64,000 nt of DNA from Anisodus tanguticus. Its lineage: Eukaryota; Streptophyta; Magnoliopsida; Solanales; Solanaceae. How positions within the stretch are numbered: position 1 is the first letter of the stretch; every line of letters starts with the position of its first letter. A program made the position numbers and the translations under genes. The stretch is from the NCBI GenBank assembly GCA_034509755.1, contig CM067555.1, positions 6,394,142 to 6,458,141 on the forward strand. The letters are read 5' to 3'. This document shows, piece by piece, positions 1-11,861 of this stretch. A model generated the notes under the pieces. The model saw nothing but the letters and a program-made list of their open reading frames with translations, did no database searches and had not been told where the DNA came from.

Positions 1-2460
1 TTCCATTTGTATTGGTCCGTATATTTTGGGTTTTAAGCCCATTCCCCTAGACAAAAGTAACACTTGATCTCCGGGTAGTCCCTTAGTTTGTAAACAAGGA
101 AGTGACACCCGTGATGATCAACTCGCCATACGGTCTTATGTCTCCGACATGATCCCGACAGATATGTCCGACGCCGTCATCCGTGTCCTTCCTAAAGCCG
201 ACCGGCTAGCCACGGTGTATAACTCGCTCGAAGGCACGGGTTTCTCCCAATAAGGGACGTCCTCTAATGAGTCGTGAAGTTACTCAACTTCTTTCATGCT
301 TTGTATAAAGCGATAAACTCCGATACCATCATGAATCGGTCGATGCAAGTTTGCTTAGAGGATTTTCCAAGACCCACCATACACATTTACTTGTGACTTT
401 GGTGTTCTTCGGATCCGATGTCCGGTTTGCATCACCGTGTTCTCTCGGAACCGCTGGACATCCGAACACTATAATCCGTAGATAAGCGAATAATTCGGAT
501 ATCATCATATCCGACTTAACGCCTTCTATTGATCATGTATTAAGATCATCGGTGAACCTTAGTTCAACCGATCTGTTTGTTGGACGATACCGGGTCGGTT
601 GTAGTGTGTACAATACATTGAACTACACGTGACCCGAGCATATCGCTCCTTGTCTATGGGTGCACCATGATTCCAATCGGTTCTATGATTCATATCCATT
701 GGTGGCTTCAACGAGATCGTCAACTATCGACCGTCCGTTAGATGTCTTAGAAATCCAATTCCTAAGATGTCATCTCGTGATACTCATATCTTTCATATCG
801 AGACTTTGTTTCAATATGATTTTCACTCTAAGACCGTTGGTTTTCCAACCGTTGGCTTTCTAACTTCGAGTCAATGTTTCGTGATCGATTCATTGTTTCT
901 TTTTATCCGAGACTTTCGGGACCAAAATGTTAACATTTCGGGGACCAAAATGAAAGTTCGGGAAGAAGCCCAACAGTTCAACAAACCAATTTCGATCCTC
1001 TTCTTTCAACTCTCCGGTTTGGAAGGTCGTTTCAACACCCATGCCATGTAAGATTACAATGGCCCCTGGATGTGAAGCTACTCACAGGGGAGCACTTTTT
1101 ATAACCCAAAGATTCTTTTCCGGAGGAAGATTAACTATTACACACGTATGGTTCTATATATGGAATCTATTTCTCCCTTTAGCTTCTTTCCAAAGCAGCG
1201 CTTTTGGAGATAACAATTATTTGTTAATTGTCCATGGTTCGTTCTCAACCATACAAGCTAGAAGGACTGGAACAAGTCTTTGTCCCCTCTTTGCTCCGTC
1301 TTGGTTCAACATCTAGAATCCCCGAGTTCCGCGGAGACGGAATATTAAGTTCGGATAGACAAAGCAACTTTCGAGTCATGAAGATACGGAACGTCTAGTT
1401 CGGACGATCGACAACAGCCCTCGCAGGTTCTTGTTAACCTTGAGCAATTACTCCTTTTTACTATTTCAAGGAAAGTTATCTTCAATGAATTCAAGCATTC
1501 TTTGACGCCAAGAGGCGATCAACACTCTTCGTTATTTGCGGATCCGGTGGATATGCAATCTACGATCTTAGGTACAACTTTGCGCTTGGCTAACACCGTT
1601 GGATTGAAGTGAGAAATGAGCGATCGTTTAATGAACGATGCTTCACATTCTCCTCTATCACTACGAATTTCTCAATCCGTAGGCTTGGTTGATATTCAAC
1701 TTCGCTTTGTAGCGCTTATCCGCTTCAACAACTTCATCTTTGCTTTTCAACAAACAAAGGATTCCATACGTTGTACCATCATCAATGAAGATCACAACGT
1801 ACTTGTCTCCCCCCTCTATTTTGTATAAACTTCAAATCACCCAATTAGGTGTGACTAAGTTCTAGAGGAGCGGTGCTTCTTTCGCTATTCCCTTGACGGA
1901 ATTTGGAAAGGTGATTTTGCCTCTTCATCTACCTCACATTTATTTAGAGGGTTTATGTCGACGAGAAGGCAACAATCTCAACATCGTTAGCTTTTGAATG
2001 ACTTGCTATTTAACGTGTCTTAATCTATGATGGCATAGATGCACGGATTACAAATATATCATTCATTTGGCTACAAACGTACTGTACCATTCTTAGTTAT
2101 TACAGACCTATTTGACTAGTCTCAAACTAGCTTGACCAACAGCGTCCCTTAAACCAAGTTAGGAATATGTATCACCTCATCTTAGAGTGATCACAATCCA
2201 TGAAGTCCTATTGAGGACAACCTCTCCAACCCCTTCTACTTTAGAGGTGGCGTTGCTTCACATGAGCAACCTCTTGCCCGTGGTTAGGGCATAACCGGAT
2301 CATATGTGATCTAGATACTCTGGCCCACTCTAGTTTCTTTGGCAGACTGAGTGTCCAATTTCTTTACTGCCTTTATTTAGGCCTTCAGATCATTTAGGAC
2401 CTGGAAACTCTGGCCCACCTTACTAGGTGTCCATTACTTTTCCTATGAAATGAATTCCGG

Positions 2461-2662
2461 CACCACTCCAGTCGCCCGGAGGCTTTCTATGACTGGGTGT
2501 CCAATATCATCATATCAAAGGAATTTTGGCCCACTCCAGTCGCCCGGAGGCTTTTTATGTGACTGAGTGTCCAATATCATCCTATGAAAGGAATTTTGGC
2601 CCACTCTAGTCGCCCGGAGGCTTTGTATGACTGAGTGTCCAATATCATCCTATGAAGGATCT
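2461..2662. repeat. Tandem repeat of about 70 bp inside copia copy A
   Basis: Three consecutive units share AGTCGCCCGGAGGCTTT followed by GACTGAGTGTCCAATATCAT. Unit lengths are about 67-70 bp, so repeat number changes reading frame. Copy B has about two units in the same place (about 50041-50165). A diverged relative (TCAGACTGAGTGTCC) sits at about 3104-3118. Confidence 0.75.
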
Positions 2663-3401
2663 TCTGTCAAATAGTATGACAGGCTCAACGTCTTTAGCTT
2701 TTAGTCTTCTTCCGTTATGATTGGTGCCCAGATAATTCTTGGCGCTTACTTAAGAGTGGTAAAAGTTTTCGCACAGTTAGTGGATCTTTCTCCATAGTAT
2801 GTGCGACCATACTTTACACACTTTAGTAATTACACTTAAAAGAACGGATCTTCTTAAGTCGTTTACAAAATCCAATCTTTAAACGGAAAAGAAGATGAGA
2901 TTAAACTTCTGATTTGTTAAAGCATAAGGAATATAAATTATTTTCATATTCCTCCTTACTTTAATCCATTTTTAATCAGACATAATTTAATCTTTATTCT
3001 TGACAAGTAAGAAAAACTACTTATCATTTAATCCTTATTCTTGACAAGTGAGAAAAATACTTATCCCAATTTCGGATTCTGGCTCACTTCAGTCACTTCA
3101 TCAGACTGAGTGTCCATTTCCTTCTCACCATTATTCGGATCCTTTGTCTGGGACAGATATAGGCCTTCTGCTACAAGATAGAATAACATCTTCACTCTTC
3201 TCCTCTTGTCCCAGTTGACATCCTCAGGCTCTCGTGAGCGCTTGTTCCCACCAGTCTTGGTAGCGGTGACACCATGAACACGTTCATCATCATCACTCTC
3301 TTCTACCAAAAAACCATTGCCATATCCAGATTTGGTCACACAACTTTTGACCGACATCTTTCGAACACTAATAGTAATACAATACAGATATTGTCTTAAG
3401 T

Positions 3402-4571
3402 TGTTGGGAGTTTTTGCTCTATGGTACTTTATAAAGCAGTACGGGAAGTATATAACTATTACAAGTATTCGAAAGGATAAACAAAGATTCAATAGTTCAA
3501 CTAGTAATCTGAAAATTACAAGATAACCACAAAGCGAAATTACAATTTTGTTGAAAACGAAAAAATGGAAACTGGTTTTTCTGAGTCGAGTGTGGCACTC
3601 TGTCCTTAAGACAATATTGCCCCGTATGTATCCTTTATACGTCCTGGACAATTTGTCTCCCAAGATAAAACAGCAATGGAACCCTTGAGCAAAGGAAACT
3701 CAAGAGCTACCGTGAAGAATATTGAGTAACGAAATGATGCTTGGAAGTTGTAGGAAGAAAACTGTTTTTGTTGTGTATTTTCGTGAGCTTTATGAACTGT
3801 TATTTTTTCGTTCTTTTGTAGTTCTCAACAATGGTGTAAGGGTGTGTTTATATAGGTGAGGGAGGGGCTGAAAATCGCCTCCATAATAGCCAAATAATGG
3901 CCATTATGGAGGTAGTAAAGTCACCAACATAAATGGTGAAAGAACCAACGGATTTGGCCATTATAGGAGGAGTAATTCATCCAAAATAAATGGCTGAATT
4001 GAGTGCTTGACGTTTCTGTTTTGACCATCGAAATTCGAACTTCGGGGACCAAGCGTACATCTTGAAACACGGGACCAAACAATACATACGAAACACGGGA
4101 TCAAAGCGTACTTCGGCAAAGTTTTCGGCCCAAAAAGATAATATCGAAGGCCCACGACCCACGGCCCGTGACCCGTGAACCGGAGCCGGACCGGACGGGC
4201 GGCGCGCGTGTGGTCTTTCCTCGAACCGAAGCACATCTAGTCCTCCCTCCTTTAAACACATGGGATACCCCTTGGGGTCCCAAACCCCAAACCAATTTCG
4301 AGTCTTATATACACAACAATTCTTTCTTCCTCTACCGATGTGGGAGAATTACACACAATACCACACTTTCCATGCTTCAAACACCTTACTTCGTGAACCA
4401 ATATCTCTTTCATTTCTCAATGAAATTTGACGATTCTTGGCCCTACAGTTATCTACGTACTTAGTAGATCATGCATGTGTGAAGAACCGGATTCTCCAAC
4501 ATACGTTACACTAGTGTTTAAGCCGTTAAAGTTGGTCGGTCGCAACTCCCGCCAAAGGCAAATTTCCAACA
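3402..4571 (-). repeat. 5' LTR of copia copy A
   Basis: The right edge (4571) is fixed by comparison with both LTRs of copy B, all ending TTTCCAACA on the plus strand. A minus-strand TATA box (plus-strand TTTATATA, about 3847-3854) precedes the likely transcription start. The left edge is inferred from a TGTTGG at 3402, which would give the LTR TGTTGG...CCAACA termini. The boundary is not proven because no second complete LTR is in the window. A hairpin-forming inverted repeat (CCTCCATAAT / ATTATGGAGG) lies near 3878-3912. Confidence 0.55.
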
Positions 4572-6426
4572 GAATTTTTGTGCACTTTGTTTTCAACAAT
4601 TTCAATAATGTGTTATTTTTAGAGCAACAGTGGAAATATGACAAACACATTTGTAGAAGACGATTTAAGAATAAAGCATAACAAAAAGAACAGACGGAAA
4701 ATATTAATTTTTGCAACTCGTAAGTCGCATTTGTACTTTTGCCAACTGCAAGTTATAAAAGGCATTCCAAATGTGCAAGTTATAAATTGCAGTTTTAAAT
4801 GGACCTCAAACTAGGTGTCGAAAAATGATAATGCTTGGTATAAATTGGGCTCGATAACTGACTTTTCGTTAGTATCCACTCGATATGATACTATTTGAGG
4901 CTCAAGTACTTAATAACGGTTGTAGAAAATACCTCAATCAATGAAAACAAAACAAAATAAATGAGTACTCCTCCTTCTCAAATTAAATATTACTTCCTCG
5001 TTCATTTTTATTTATTCATTATTAACTTTACACATTCCTTAAGAATTAATAAATAAAATAAATATTTTATTTAAATATTTATATTAATTGGTGTATAGTT
5101 TCAATAGACTTGGGAAATGATTTGAAAATGAATAATTAATATTAAGGATAAAACAAGAAAAAAAGTTTTCTTTCTCTTGATATGCTAAATTGGGTTATAT
5201 TGGACAAGTAAAAGTGAACGGAGGGAATAAATAGAAGGGTTTTTTTAGTCATTTTACGCTTATTTATGTCTTAAGATATAATCCACGTCTTTGAATAATA
5301 CTCTATTTATGTGTCACCATCCCATAATTGAGGTGTTTGTAGTTTTCAAATACAATTACCATTAAAGATAAAATAAAAAAATAATTAATTTTATTTTGAA
5401 TTTTTAAAATAATAAATAATAAATTATGATAAATAATTTGAAACTGGGGAGTATTAGTTATAGCCAGTGTGAACAAAGTCTTGGGCAGAAGTGCCTTGTG
5501 AATTGTGATTCTCTTATAGTTTAGTAAAGGAAAGAGAATATTCTCTGTTTTCCAATTGATACTGCCCTATATTTTTCCTTCTTTATTCTTGTTATAGTCA
5601 ACCAAGTATATATAATAATCACAGGCAACAATGTTTGTTTTAGCGGTAGAACATCACCAAATTAATTGTGGCACAAAAAGGAAGGGAAAATCATGTAATC
5701 CACAAGGAACCTTTAAAATGTTGTGAATGAAACAACCAGGTATATATTAAAGTGCAACAAAGTATAGTGAGACATAATAATTTAAAATAATTTAATTAAT
5801 TGACCTACAAATTTATTAATATATAAAAATAATAATTATCGCGAGAATAGTTCTTTCCTACGTCAGATATACCCTTAAGGACCACATAATTGATGTTACA
5901 AATTGAGAAGCAAGAATTCCCAAATTATAAATGTCCCCCTTTTCTCCAAGAAAAGATTTTTATTTTAAGAAAAGTAAAATTAATTATATTAAATATTTTG
6001 CCCTCCCTCGTGATAAAGAAAAAAACATACTATTTGTTAAGAAAATTAGGACAAGATACATGGAAAATTCATTTTATAGTATTTGCTAAATGAAATTACT
6101 CTGACCTGCGCAAAATTAGTCAACTATTTTTGTAAAAGAAAAGAAATATATTTTTCACAAAAAAGAATACTCCAATATATAAATAAATAAAACCGGACAC
6201 ATGCAACTCGAGAAATAGACTCTATAATCTTTTGAATATGACCTTGTAGGTGATATCATTTGTTTTATTCTCAAACTCTAGTCATTCAAAGTATATCCGC
6301 GATTTACGGATAGTAATGCTGAGTAGCAAGACTACTCTTTCAAAAATAGTTTGGTAAAGGGATATAAAAAAAAAAAAAAAAAAAAAAAAACACACGCCAC
6401 TCAGTTCCGTAGGGAACGAAACTTAG
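4572..6426. other. AT-rich intergenic DNA, no gene seen
   Basis: Between the copia LTR and the SAT32 promoter I see no coding exon or recognisable transposon. Open frames here are short and lack familiar motifs. A run of 25 A lies at 6366-6390. Confidence 0.6.
6366..6390 (+). repeat. Poly(A) run, 25 bp
   Basis: An uninterrupted A25 about 200 bp upstream of the SAT32 TATA box. It could be a simple repeat or the tail of an old retroelement; no body is recognisable upstream. Confidence 0.9.
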
Positions 6427-6593
6427 CACGTGTATCCATCCCTATTTCACATATCCATGGTCCCACTAGACTCCGCAAACCAAATCAACGGCACTGATTA
6501 CTCCACGTCATCATCCCTACCACACTGCTTTCTCAGCCAACCCCCCTGAATATCTCATTTCCAATAATTTCTCGTAATTAGGTCTATATAAAT
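6427..6593 (+). promoter_or_regulatory. SAT32 promoter: G-box, ACGTCA motif and TATA box
   Basis: CACGTG (G-box) lies at 6427-6432 and ACGTCA (bZIP-type core) at 6505-6510. CTATATAAAT at 6584-6593 is a good TATA box about 260 bp before the start codon. The ACGT cores are known bZIP/bHLH sites linked to abscisic acid or stress responses. That link fits a salt-tolerance gene but is inference. Confidence 0.6.
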
Positions 6594-6850
6594 AGCAGAG
6601 GCATTTTCTCGTTATACGTGTCTTTTTTTTTTTTTTGTAATCTTGTGTTATTTCTCTAGATCTTCTCCTTTTATTTTCAAAATATTCTAAAAGTTACTTT
6701 ATGGATACATTGTTGTTCGATTCAATTAACAAGTTTGATTTCTCTGTTTGTTCGACACCAGCTTTGCCTTTTGATTTAGTTGTTTTTAATCGTCAGATAT
6801 TTAGTCAACCTTGTATTTGTTTCTAACCTTTGTTACCTGGAGCTGTCACC

Positions 6851-9800
6851 ATGGGTAGAAGTAAGTCTCTGCTTCGTTCTTGAATTGGTTTTTTGCTATT
6901 TACCTTGTTTATCATGAAATCCAATTGGGGTTCTGTTATTTAACTTGTTTATTATGAAAAAATAGAAACTATTGAATTGGGTTTCTGTTCTTTAACTTGT
7001 TTATTGTGAAAGATAGAGACTTTATTGAATTGGGTTTCTGTTATTTAACTTGTTTATCGTTGAATCGTATTGGGTTTCTGGTCTTTAATTTGTTTGCTTT
7101 GTAAAATATAGACTTTATCGAATTGGGTGTCTGTTGTTTACTTGTTTATCGTGAAAAATATCAACTTTCTTTAATTGGGTTTCTGTCTTTGAAACGAATA
7201 TTGATCTTTGGGTTCAATTAACTTCGCGTTACTTAAGTATTAGTGTAGTTTTTTTTTCTAGCAATAAGATATTGATGGGTTAAGCAATAAAAGGAAACCC
7301 CAATTTTTGGTGGGGTTGGGTAAATGTGCTGCTTTGTGGGGAATTTAAATAGTTGTATTGGAACTGAAAAGGGAATTGAGAATTAAGGGTGTTTGCTGGT
7401 GGATTCGTTTCTTTTTTAGGAAGTTCACAACGTAGGAATGCTGCGATGCTGGATAGTGATGACACGGATAGCGTGAGTTCATCTTCAACTACTCGGTCGG
7501 ATTTGATGTTGTCTGGTTTAGAGGATGTTCAGTTTGATAAGGAGACTGTTCTTGATCAATGTGTGGATGCCCTTTATGAGAAAAGGTTTGATTTTAGTTA
7601 CTAGACGTGATTACTCAATTTTGAAGTTTCCATTCACTTGAAGTTTTGTTTCTGATGAAGAATGTGGCTAAAATTTCTACTTGTTGTTTGTTGGCTGTAG
7701 GGGCTCCACAAGAGAGAAGGCTTTGGCATCTATTATAGAAGCATTCAATAGCAACATACAGCATGAATTTGTCGAAAAGAAGTAAGCAATTTTTTATTTG
7801 TATGAAGTCATATTATGCTGAGTCGTTGAATACATTGGAATTTCTTTATGAGAAAAGGTTTGATATGAGTAAGTGCATGCTTCTGGGGCTCATCAGTTTG
7901 TGCTAGTTTATATCGTATTTTTGACTTTTGTTTCGTGCATTGGTAAACATTTTCTGGCATTATGGTTGCATTATAGTCATTTCAGCTACCATGTCCTGAT
8001 TTCAGCAATTATAGTCTGTGTGGTTTAGCTCGTAATGCTAAACATCTTCGAGAATTTGTGCCACCGTGACAGCATTTATATATTGCATTAAAGTCATTCC
8101 CCTCTATCATGTTTATCCAGACATTATAGGTGTATAGTTTGTAGAATTGGCAGCTAGCTATTTCAATGATTAAGTACTTTTTTAGAATCAACAATTCTGT
8201 ATAATCATCTATGCAATGCTATAAAAATCTACTTGGAGACCCTTCTCCCATTGCTTAGTTAGATTTTTATAGCTCGCTCAGTTATGGCTTAGAAAGTGCA
8301 TGTCTTGTTGTGCGTTTCTCACAGTTATGTTGTATCCATCAGGTTTGCTACATTATTGCAACAATGTTTGAGTTCCATTAAACGTGGTTCCTCCAAGGAG
8401 ATAGCTTTGGCATCTCATGTTATTGGTTAGTCCTCTGCTGTTGTTTAATTGTGGTCCTTTTAACGTGATCCTTTGATCAAATGTTTGAGTTAGAAATTTA
8501 GTAATTTTTTCTTGTTGGGTGACAGGGCTTCTTGCTTTAACTGCTGGCCCTGGGGACAAAGCACACGAGATTCTGGAAGAATCAGTATCACCTATCTCAG
8601 ACGCTCTTAAATCTCGGTCTGATAATTCTAAAATATCCTCGGTATGTTCGGAGATGGTGAAAAATTCTATCAATATTGGTTTTAGCTAGCTTGGAGCTGA
8701 CTGCTGCTTAGTTTTTGTGGTTTTAGCTACTTGAGTGTTTGTCCATTATTACCTTTGTTGGTGGCGAAGAACCGCAGGAAACAGAAAAGTCTATGCAATT
8801 GATGTGGCAAGTCATTAATCCAAAACTGGGTCCTAATGTATGTTTATCATGATCATCTTTTTATTTTCTGAAATAGAATATTTAGTATCTTATTTTGCTC
8901 TATATGGATGTTTTCTAACAAGTTAATTCCAAAACGCTTGATTCCTATCAATGAAATCAGTTATTTGCTTAGACGGTTCTTAACTTGTTCACAATGTGTC
9001 TGGTTGATGGATCAGGTGGCTACTGCTAAACCTTCACCAGCAATGATAGCAGCAGTTGTATCTTCTTGGTCTTTCCTTCTTACTACCATGGATGGATGGA
9101 CGCTTAACCCAAAAAGTTGGCAAGGGTGAGTAACTCTCCTAAAATCCCTATTTGAACGTCTCCCTACTCCACACACATCCCCCCCCCCCCCCCCCCCCCC
9201 AAATTAAGGGTGTGTTCGGTACGAAGGAAAACTTTTTCTGGAACCCAATATGTCCATGTTCGGTTGGTCAAAAGTTTTGGGAAAACATTTTCTATAAGAA
9301 AACAAGTTCCTTAAAGATGATGAAATTGACTTCCCTAGTGAAAGTAGGGAAAACAAGTTCCACGAGTGGCATTCCACATTGATTGTGTCCTTCCCACCCC
9401 CAACACACCTCATTTTTATCCCCCATCCCCTCCACTCCCTACCCCCACCAACCTCCCATAATTTTGTTTAGATTATACAAATGCTTTTAACAACCTCTCT
9501 ACCTCCCAAGGTAGGGGTAATGTCTGCGTACACTCTACCCACCCCAAACCCCACTTGTGGGATTACACTAAGTATGTTGTATTTTATTGCTTACGTACCA
9601 AACACAAGAAAATAAGTAGAAATCTACTTAGTTTTCTTCCTACCGAACACACCCTAGATGTGTGAAAATTATGAGCTGTTGTAGGGCTTGTGTTTGGTGA
9701 TAGTGTTAGATGGTGAATCATTTACTCATGATGCAGGTCAATCTCCTACTTCTCAACTCTTCTAGACAAGGAAGACCGATCTGTACGCATTGCAGCAGGC

Positions 9801-10957
9801 GAAACACTTGCTTTAGTTTTTGAAGTCGGGAGTCTGGAAAAGTTTTCTGGTGAATCTAAAGGATCTAGTGACAGCTCCACCACAGATGAAGCTAACAAAT
9901 CTAGGGAATTATTATATATACAGGGATTAAGGGCAAAAGTCCGGAACCAGGTAAGAACCCTTTCAGCAGAGGCTGGCGGTAAAGGATCAGCCAAGAAGGA
10001 TCTCAACAACCAAAGGAATACATTTCGAGATATATTGGAATTTCTCGAGGTAATTCGGTATTACTCGAGTTGATTCTCTTCCATTCTTTTCTTTTTTGGC
10101 TGCATCTTTTTAATTTTCTTACAATTACATCAGGACGGGTATAGTCCCGAGTCCTCAACCAAGATTGGTGGTGAACCATTTAGCACAAGTACTTGGGCTC
10201 AACTGATACAGGTACCTCTTGTTTCTTAATAATTTTATAATACAACTGTCTGCATATTTGCTGAAATCATTGTTTTTTAACAGTTTAACTTCCTTAAGCA
10301 CTTCCTTGGAGGAGGATTCGTGAAGCATATGCAGGTTTGTTTTCTTATCAAAACATCAAGTTTTTGGGTTATTGGAATCTTTAATCTGTTGGTAATTAGC
10401 TGTTTCATCTCCAAATTTATGCAGGAAAATGAGTTTCTTCATGATGTATTTGGTTTCACACCAAAGAAGAAACTCCCAGGTGCTGAGCAACGTGTATCTG
10501 GAACTGAAAAGGTAGCCTCCTGAGCGTCTACGAAGCACTTCAATTATTAACTGTTAATACTGGAAGAAATGCTCATTTGAAATCCAATTCGTTTAACCTT
10601 GCTCTAGAAATGTACTACTTCCAGATTTAGTTTGGAGAAAGAAAGTGTTATTCCTTGTTTAATTGAGAAATGACCTGTTTGAATTTGAGGAAGCATTTAA
10701 TTTAGGATAATGTTTTGTTTCGCAGAGAATGTACAAATCACCAAATTCAGCCGTTAACAAGGCCAGGACTCAATTTCTAAACAAGCAAAGAATGTTGTCC
10801 CAGGCAAGTTATTTTCCTTTATGAAGAAGAATTTATTAGGCAGCCGCCTGTGATCTTGTATCTAAGTTTGTGGGCTGTAGGTCTTTTCAACTAATTTTGA
10901 GTGTTTTTTTTTCAGGACAAGAATGTCGGTTTCTATACGGGTGGTGATGAGTTCTGA
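6851..10957 (+). CDS. SAT32: Interferon-related developmental regulator (IFRD) family protein, SAT32-like
   Basis: Thirteen coding exons: 6851-6860, 7420-7585, 7701-7781, 8343-8425, 8526-8641, 8727-8837, 9016-9125, 9737-10049, 10134-10211, 10284-10334, 10425-10511, 10726-10803, 10916-10957. They total 1326 bp (441 aa plus stop) and all phases close. The N-terminus has a Ser-rich acidic stretch (MLDSDDTDSVSSSS) typical of plant IFRD proteins. The body is the helical-repeat IFRD domain (LYEKRGSTRE, IALASHVIG, SFLLTTMDGWTLNPKSW, DRSVRIAAGE), and a basic C-terminal tail ends GFYTGGDEF. Arabidopsis SAT32 (AT1G27760) is linked to salt tolerance, and animal IFRD1 is a transcriptional co-regulator; the molecular role in plants is less certain. 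The start is the only ATG that joins exon 2 in frame; exon 1 codes just three codons. Intron 12 uses a GC donor. The gene is convergent with the ASCC2 gene. Confidence 0.93.
6872..7192 (+). repeat. Minisatellite in SAT32 intron 1, about 6 units of 55-65 bp
   Basis: Units are built around TTGAATTGGGTTTCTGTTAT followed by TTTAACTTGTTTATCGTGAAA and a short spacer. Units start near 6872, 6925, 6974, 7032, 7069, 7117 and 7172, with the last ones decayed. The array fills most of the first half of intron 1, just after a 10-nt coding exon. Confidence 0.8.
9179..9200 (+). repeat. Poly(C) run, 22 bp
   Basis: C22 in SAT32 intron 7, immediately left of the MITE. It is a likely length-polymorphic and assembly-sensitive site. 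Confidence 0.9.
9207..9655. mobile_element. MITE-like element with about 25-bp terminal inverted repeats
   Basis: The left end AGGGTGTGTTCGGTA continues CGAAGGAAAA. The right end reads TACCGAACACACCCT on the plus strand and is the near-perfect inverse over about 25 bp. The element is about 450 bp, non-coding, and lies in SAT32 intron 7 (9126-9736). No clean target duplication is seen, so the superfamily is left open. A SINE fragment sits inside it. Confidence 0.75.
9490..9582 (+). mobile_element. TTG-tail type SINE fragment nested in MITE
   Basis: It shares the SINE body ACAACCTCTCTACCT, GGTCTGCGTACACTCTACCC-like and CCCACTTGTGGGATTA with the copies at 19980, 30262 and 36718. The 5' part and the TTG tail are eroded. 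Confidence 0.7.
10804..10805 (+). other. Non-canonical GC splice donor of SAT32 intron 12
   Basis: The exon 12/intron 12 junction reads CAG|GCAAGT, with the acceptor TTTTTTTTCAG before 10916. Only this junction keeps the conserved tail in frame, and GC-AG introns characteristically have this strong flanking consensus. Confidence 0.85.
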
Positions 10958-11861
10958 ATAATAGCAGTTGCAGCCGTGCACAGTTCTCAGCAAAACATCC
11001 CGGGACAATTGTCCTTCGTGTCCAAAATATTCATTCATAGTCGCAGATTTAATGAACAAAATGAATAGTTGTTTGATCATTTTGGTTGCTTCTTGGCAGT
11101 ATTCCTTTATTCTTCTTTTTCATTAAGTAATAAATTATATTAGACTTGGTGCCTCTGATGGTGTTCATCAGTAGTGCATAAGAAAAGCCAGCCACTTACT
11201 GTGCAGTTTTATGTTTTCTATTGGAATATAGTCTTAATAGATGATTCAGTAGAGATATTATTCCAATTGATGAATTTTCGAAGTAAATTCGGCTGTAGCA
11301 GTGAGGTTTTGTTTGGCCTTCTGTGAGTTTAGCTGTTGTATGCGGGGGTTTGGGGGCAGACTTTGTTGCATAGGAGAAAATGAAGAGCTATTGGAATATG
11401 AGTAGTAAATACAACCTGTTAGATTATGATTTTCAGAAGCATCTAAGTTGATGCTAGCAGGGTCTCTGGGATTTGGTAGTTATGAGGTTTATAAGTGTTT
11501 CAAATTATGGTTCAGCAACGGTATAAGCAAATTATTTGCCGCAAAAGAAAAATATAAGGTACAAGATAGTTTACCAATTATGATTCTAGTTTTTTTTTTT
11601 TTTTTTTACAATTTTTGGATCTTAAAAGGAGCAACTTGCTTATCGGGAATATGTTTTTTTTAAACTTCTAGTCGATTGATTGATCTTATCTTCGTTAACT
11701 ACTCAACGATTATTTGCACAAGCTAGTGAGGTTCAGTACAAGAGTCCATCTAGCCCTTATAACTAGTTGAAAACTCTGTAAGGTAGCTAAAAGGTAATGT
11801 CTTTTTGCAGGTGGCTTATAAACATTTGTATACATGCGAAAGGTTAAGGAAAGCTTCCATA
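10958..11861. other. Convergent 3' region between SAT32 and the ASCC2-like gene
   Basis: About 900 bp that must hold both 3' UTRs, the plus-strand one from the left and the minus-strand one from the right. I see no other gene. A T-run lies at about 11590-11607. Confidence 0.6.
11129..11134 (+). terminator. Candidate SAT32 poly(A) signal
   Basis: AATAAA 172 bp after the stop codon, in a T-rich context. Plant poly(A) signals are loose, so this is only the best textual match. Confidence 0.4.

Larger units (their letters stand above)
1..4571 (-). mobile_element. Ty1/copia retrotransposon, copy A, degenerate and cut by window start
   Basis: The whole stretch aligns with 47428-52219 (copy B) at high identity. 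Minus-strand translation gives broken copia pol pieces: an integrase-core segment around 1690-1900 (DLKF, FIDDGTTYGILCLL) and the start of reverse transcriptase around 1060-1320 (VENEPW, KEAKERN, VDLPPEK). No long ORF survives. The right end, on the minus strand, is an LTR beginning TGTTGGAAATTTGCC, with its edge at 4571. The element's 3' half lies outside the window. Relative to copy B, about 170 bp of integrase sequence is missing near 1580. The family call rests on motif recognition, not a search. Confidence 0.85.

Noticed and set aside
2461..2662. CRISPR-like spaced repeats
   Set aside because: Units are contiguous 67-70 bp tandem repeats without unique spacers, in a eukaryotic retroelement.
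3061..3663. 200-residue minus-strand frame in copia copy A
   Set aside because: Mostly LTR/leader translated through; only its last third (DDDERVHG, KRSREPEDVNWDKRRR) could be a gag remnant, and copy B breaks it.
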